Assembly (NCBI GenBank): GCA_949752745.1 | Contig: OX457028.1 | Location: 8,574,922 to 8,638,921 of the forward strand | DNA from: Protula sp. h YS-2021 | Lineage: Eukaryota; Annelida; Polychaeta; Sabellida; Serpulidae | Length of the DNA stretch: 64,000 nt | Direction of reading: 5' to 3' | Shown here: one piece after another, positions 58,336-64,000 of the stretch | How positions within the stretch are numbered: position 1 is the first letter of the stretch | Layout: each line of letters begins with the position of its first letter | Program-made: the position numbers and the translations under genes | The notes under the pieces: model-generated | Seen by the model: the letters and a program-made list of their open reading frames with translations, nothing else | Database searches by the model: none | Told to the model about the DNA's origin: nothing

Positions 58336-60110
58336 GCGCGTAAACGCAAGTTAAATGAACTTGCACAATAGTCAGATTTAACAACCGGACATCGACGCAA
58401 GTTACATAAACATGCGCAGTAGCCCAAAATAAGCACTGCGCATCGATGCAAGTTAAATAGACATGCGCATTGGTCCGAAATGTGAATCGCGCATCGACGG
58501 AAGACAAATAAACATGCAAACTGGTCCAAAATAACCACCCCGCATTAAGGCAAGTTAAAAAAACATGCGCACGGGTCCGAAAAAATGAACGACGCATCGA
58601 CGCAAGTTGAATCGACATGCGCAGTGGTCCGAAATGCGAACCGCGTATCAACGCAACCCAAAGAAACATGCGCAGTTGTCCGAAATGCGAACCGCACATC
58701 AACGCAAGTTAAATAAACATGTGCACTTGGTAAAGAATAAGCAACGCCCATCAACACAAAGCTAAATATATATGCGCACTGGTCGGTAAAAAGAACCGCG
58801 CATCAACGCAACCCAAAGAAACATACGCAGTGGTCTGAAATGAGAACCACGCATCAACACAAGTTAAACATAAATTCGCAATGGCCCGAAATGCGAACTG
58901 CGCATCGACGTAAGTTAAATAAACATGCGAACTGGTCCAAAATAAGCACCGCACATCAACGCAAGTTAAACAAATATGCGCACTGGTCCAAAATAAGCAC
59001 CGCACATCAACGCAAGTTAAACAAACATGCGCACTTGTCCGAAAAAAGAACCATGCATCGACACAAGTTGAATAGACATGCACAGTGGTCCGAAATGAGA
59101 ACCGCGCATCAACGCAAGTTAAGCAAACATGCGCAGTGGTCCGAAGAAAGAACCACGAATCGACACAAGTTGAATAGATATAAGAGTCGGGCATCGACGT
59201 ACATCAACGCAAGTTAAATAAACATGCGCACTGGTTCGAAATGCGAACTGTGCATTAACGCAACTTAAATAACATGCGCACTATTCAAAATAAGAACTAC
59301 GCATCAACACAACTTAAATAAACATGTGCACTGGCCCAGAATAAGAACCGCGCATCAACCCAAGTTAAAGAACTATGCGCATTGGCCTGAAATAAGAACC
59401 GCGCATCGACGCACGTTAAATAAATATTTGCACTGGTCCAAAATAAGCACCGCGCATCAACGCAAGTTAAATAAACATGCGCACTGGTCCGAAATTCGAA
59501 GCGCGCATCAACGCAAATTAAATAAACAGTCGAAATGGTCTAAAACACCGCTCATCAACGCAAGTTGAATAAACATGCGCACTGGTCCGAAATGCAAACT
59601 GCACACCAACGCAAGTTAAATAAACATATGTACAGGTCCAGAATAAGCACTGTGCATCGACGCAAGTTAAATAAACATACAAACTGGTCCGAAATGCGAA
59701 CCGCGCATCAAGGCAACTTGAGGAAACTTGTGCACTTGTCCAAAATAAGTACCGCTCATCAACGCAAGTAAAATAAACATGCGCACTGATCTGAAATAAG
59801 AACCGCACATCAACACAAGGTGAACAAACATGCCCACTGATCCGAAATAAGAACCGCACATCAACACAAGGTAAATAAACACGGGCACTGATCCGAAATA
59901 AGACCCGCTCATCAACAAAAGGTAAATAAACATGCGTGCTGGTCCGAAATGCGAACCGCGCATCAACACAAGTTAAATAAACATGCGCACTGTTCCAAAA
60001 TGAGAGCCGCGCATCAACGTAAATTAAATAAACATGCGCACTTGTCTGAATAAGAACGGCGCATCGAGGCAAGTTACATAAATATGCGCACTGGTCCGAA
60101 ATGCGAAGGT
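58336..60110 (+). repeat. 51-bp tandem array, about 34 units
   Basis: Units built from catgcgcactggtccgaaat, gcgaaccgcgcatcaacgc and aagttaaataaa. Because 51 is a multiple of 3, several frames stay open over several units on both strands; these are not taken as genes. Confidence 0.95.
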
Positions 60111-60364
60111 TGTTCGAAGGTATCTAGGGCAGACTATCCAGAGATACAAAACTCTGTTTCCCATTTTTCTGGGAAACAAATCTTTGCATGTATTTATCGG
60201 TCTAATTATTGAGCTAGCCTTTTGCCTTCTTATCTTTTGAAGCCCAAATTTTCAGGGAAATTCCCTTGCTCATGCACGCTGGAATCGGTCTTATTGCTTT
60301 TCGTAAGCTGGGACTTTGTCCTTGGACAAACTTGTTCAGTGCTGCCAGCGCAAACTCCGTGAAA

Positions 60365-60525
60365 AAAGGTTAAAACTGGCCTAAAAAGGATCACTGAGGC
60401 TTAAAAAAGGATCACTGAGGCTAAAAAAAAAGGATCACCGAGGCTGAAAAAAGGATCACTGAGGCTTAAAAAAGGATCACTGAGGCTTAAAAAAGGATCA
60501 TTGAGGCTTAAAAAAAGGTTACCAT
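60365..60525 (+). repeat. About 20-bp array, 7-8 units
   Basis: aaaaaggatcactgaggctt units with variable A runs. Confidence 0.9.
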
Positions 60526-61764
60526 ACTGATAGTACTGTCTTTGTGTCTGCAATCAATGTAGTTTTAATGACTTTACATGCACTTCATGGCAGGGCCTAA
60601 ATTTATTAAAACATCATGAATATAACAAAACACTGAACATAAAACACCACACGTTGTATTGGCTACGACAATGAATTGAAGCAACTGCATGTAAATTGCA
60701 AGTTACTTAAAACTTTTAAGTTTTAGACACTGAAATGTCTGTCGTACAAACCTTTACTTATATCAATAAATGCAAAAAAAAGTTACGGTTATGACAGTGA
60801 GGCGACTTTGTCAACTAAAACAGCTATCAAAGAACTCTAGAAGTAAACTGAAGCTTAAAATGCGTGTGTGGCTACTTTCTGTTACAAACTTTATAATCAG
60901 CTCCCAAAGTGTGGTTTTAAGTTCCTATTGAATATTTTCTCAGCATAAGAAAACGACAATCAATAAAACTTGGGGAATTCAGGTGAAATTATAACTTCCG
61001 TAGCATACATCTACTTGAAACCTTGTTAGAAACATGATTTAACTTACAAAGGCAAAAATTTCAAATAAAATGTTATCATTATTAGATACTTGATCACATC
61101 CTGCCTAAGAAGAACCCAATTAGAACAGAATTGAAAGAGGAAGACAGGTTTTTGACAGCAAAAATGTAACAAGTTCAAATTCAGTGTTTGAAACTCAGTT
61201 TTCAAGCTTTAGATTTATAGCATTTGTTGTAGGTAAGGCTTTGGGAGGGGAGGGGGAGGTGGATATTATCTACACAGCTCACTGTCCTTGTCTCGTTGCA
61301 TTGACAAATAGACAAGTTTTTCTCTTTTTTCTCTTTGAATTTGCATTAAACATATTTTCATTAAGCTCTTCAGTTTCATTAAGTTACAGCATTGAGTTCC
61401 AATAATGTTTTTATACACCGCGCTGTTGAAAAGTGTTACACTCTCCAGGCATTTTGAGTGAGGGTTTGAAGCGTCACGCCTGCAGTCAGGATGGGTGACG
61501 GGGTAGATATCTATTAGGATTTAATACAAAGCTGAACGGTCACCCATCTTTGCGAAAACAATATCTCCCATTCACTTTTTATCTCCCATTAAACCTTTAG
61601 TTTTAAAAGAATACCATGTATGAGGTGGGTTATAAGATGATGATGGCAAGAGATATTTCAAACACAATCCCAATTAAAGTTCACTCGAGGGACGCCTATT
61701 TCAACTTTAAATGAAGTTACCCAACTGAGACCAGTTGGGCGAAATACACTTACAATAACAGTAG

Positions 61765-61880
61765 CAAAACTACTGTACAAATGATAAATACTTACGCGAA
61801 ACTGCAGTACAAAACGATTAAAAAAATGCTCACGCGGAACTACTGCACAAATCTATAAATGTTTACGCGAAACAAGTTCT
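61765..61880 (+). repeat. About 50-bp tandem repeat, 2.5 units
   Basis: The pattern aaactac-gtacaaa--ataaat--ttacgcg recurs at about 61768, 61800 and 61845. Confidence 0.6.
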
Positions 61881-63805
61881 CTTAATAATAATCGTCTGCT
61901 AAATGGTTTTTTTCAAAACTGGAGGAATATGTATTTCTCATGTGTAAAGTTTCAGCGGTAGTTTGCCCCAATCCTACATTCCTTTTGATAATTTATAGGA
62001 GGAATGAAAGAGTTGGATAAATCATAACTGGCAGAATATGTGGATTTTTTTTCAGTTGATCGAATAAAGTTGTTGGTGTGAACAAATATATGTCTCGTAA
62101 CTTAGATAACATCCAGTAACTCAATAAAGGTGCACTGAATCAAGTGTCCTTGTGGTCCCACATTATGTGAATGTGAAAAAATTAACGCATGAGTGGAATT
62201 GCAGCACTTCTTTAAATGTGCCTTGCCAATATGTCGATAATACATATGATATATATGAGCAATATCAAGAACATAACAATGTATATATATCAACAATCTA
62301 AACAAGACATGAATACTTTGAAATGCCTAGCCTGCCTAACACGCATTAAAACGTTGGTTAGGAGGGGAAAAAATACAAAAATCTAACGGCAGAATAAGAT
62401 TGTTCGGGCTAAAATTGCTTCGTTGTTGAAATTTTAAGTAAAAGGAAGATAAAAAGTCAGTGGAAGACCCCATAGAAAATATTAAACATTTGGTATGCTT
62501 CACAAACCTCGAGGGTTTTATTATATGCACAAATTGCAGGACTGTCATGTATACAAGCCTTCAAAAATATTATCCTTTAATCCTTCCGTTATAATGCTGA
62601 AGCGTGAATTAAACGACCGATTCGAAAAGCTGGTTTTCCTCTTGAACTGGCTATGCATTTTTGTATTACACTCTATAGCTTTCATTTAAACAGCGTGGAT
62701 TGTAATATTGCTTTAACTCAATTAAAGTGTATGTTAAAGGTAAGGCGCTATTTTGAACAAGATAATAACATTTGTGCCGAAACCAAGTTTCGCTACTGTG
62801 ATAAAGAAAGATAAAATGGAATTTAAAACATTTATGCTACTGCAGTACAGTCAGAGAAACCAAATTAATTTAGACACTGCCAAAAACATTAAAAATTGCC
62901 AAATTTAAACATATTTTAATAAATAGTTAGTCTGATTTTTTTTAAATTGAATATTTGGAAATCACTTAAGACAAAACCTTACTAAATTTAGGTCTCTGGT
63001 CGAAATTTAGTTGGAACTGATTTGCAGCTGGATTCAATACCCAATATAGCTTCATTTTTATTTTTCTTTGTCGAGAAAGCAGTCTATCGAGAGAAAGGTA
63101 AAGCCAAGCACACAGAAATGTTGCCTCATATAAGCAAGCAAAAAATCTTTTAATGGAGTGATCTCTATCATATTACGCAGAATATAATGTGATTGCCAGG
63201 TAAATACTACAGTATTTTAAGAACCACAGTCTCCATCGTCATCAAATTCGTCATAAATTATTTCTAATTAATGATTTCTGTGGAATTAATTTTAATCTTA
63301 CCCTAAAATACTTTAGCTAATACATGGCGATGTAATTCCTTCTTCTACGAAAAAATAGGTAGCGAGTAATTGAGTTATATTTCTGTATTTATATTAATAT
63401 ACTTACAAAACAAATACAGGAATAAAATAAAAGCAGCATAAAATTAGTAAAGGGGTGAGAATTAAAAGTGATTTATTGAGCAAGGTGTAATTTATCTGTT
63501 GTGCAGTTATAAAGGACTTCTTTTTCACAACTATGTTTTGGTCGATGAGACGGTACTAGGGGCAAAGGGGTCACGAGTAAATCCGTGCAGAAGGTTAAGG
63601 AAAGTAGTCACCTGTGTGAAGGATGTTACATGTGTCAAAGCACGCAACCTGATTTATGGGCAATTCGGAAATATATTGTGAACAATTTTGTATAGCACAG
63701 AAGTGTTGAAATAGGCCATGATAAAAGGGTGAGCGTTGAAGATGAGGAAGTGTTGGAGGTGTTGTGAAAACGTTTGTTTTTGTTTAGAAAACAAAAACCA
63801 CAGCA

Positions 63806-63918
63806 GGCAATAAAGCATCGATACAATAGGAGATATTCTGAGCTCCTTTTCGACTGCTTGGGCAATAAAGTATCATTACAATAGAAGATATTTTGAGCTC
63901 CTTTTCGACTGCTTAGAG
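63806..63918 (+). repeat. About 58-bp duplication, 2 copies
   Basis: gcaataaagcatcgatacaa ... gagctccttttcgactgctt occurs twice in tandem with few changes. Confidence 0.88.
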
Positions 63919-64000
63919 CAAAACGCTACATCATATGTATCTCAGTAAGAAGCGGCACACGATAGGCAGCTCTTAAACAAAGCAGTGGAAGTCCACCAAT

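Larger units (their letters stand above)
60526..64000. other. AT-rich DNA without supported genes
   Basis: Only short frames lacking motifs. Two small tandem repeats are listed separately. I see no further ZZEF1 exon here. Confidence 0.5.

Noticed and set aside
58212..60072. Several 60-180-codon frames on both strands
   Set aside because: Products of the 51-bp array.

Overview
The window is nuclear DNA from an animal, most likely a marine invertebrate and plausibly a mollusc. The taxon is inferred from two intron-rich animal genes, AT-rich introns full of tandem repeats, a DIRS-type retroelement and a Polinton; no marker fixes the species. Two host genes lie on the + strand. At 686-7302 are the last seven exons of a carnitine O-acetyltransferase (CRAT). 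At 36850-53131 are 21 exons for the N-terminal part of a ZZEF1-like protein (EF-hand region, APC10/DOC domain and beyond), which stop at a 200-N assembly gap.

Between the two genes lie mobile elements. A decayed DIRS-like retroelement (RT, RNase H and tyrosine recombinase fragments, about 11.86-15.25 kb) is followed by a Polinton/Maverick at 16164-32962. The Polinton has a perfect 6-bp target duplication (TTAATC), 5'-AG termini and inverted repeats of about 0.68 and 0.80 kb that differ mainly in tandem-unit copy number. Its + strand carries a protein-primed DNA polymerase B (frameshifted), a PC4-like protein and related small proteins. Its - strand carries, from 29.2 to 23.4 kb, a tightly packed block: integrase, packaging ATPase, small conserved proteins, penton-like protein, pVI/pX-like core protein, major capsid protein and adenain-like protease. 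Four gene junctions in that block are exact ATGA stop/start overlaps. Further right on the - strand are accessory genes, including a broken NADAR-family gene and a protein joining PC4-like and zinc-binding segments.

The Polinton's non-coding DNA is unusually rich in exact animal transcription-factor consensus sites. Each inverted repeat holds CRE palindromes, a tandem array of ETS cores and AGGTCA half-sites in DR5 spacing. T-MARE palindromes precede TATA boxes at both ends. A candidate leader intron of the polymerase gene consists largely of a 13-bp array carrying forkhead cores.

In the ZZEF1-like gene about ten exons have next to them tandem or partial copies that include the exon edge and its splice site. 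This pattern, the NADAR gene, the PC4-like family and the regulatory content of the Polinton termini are the observations most worth following. The right 10 kb has no gene I can support; it holds a satellite-like array of about 140-bp units, then a 51-bp array of about 34 units, and AT-rich unique DNA.
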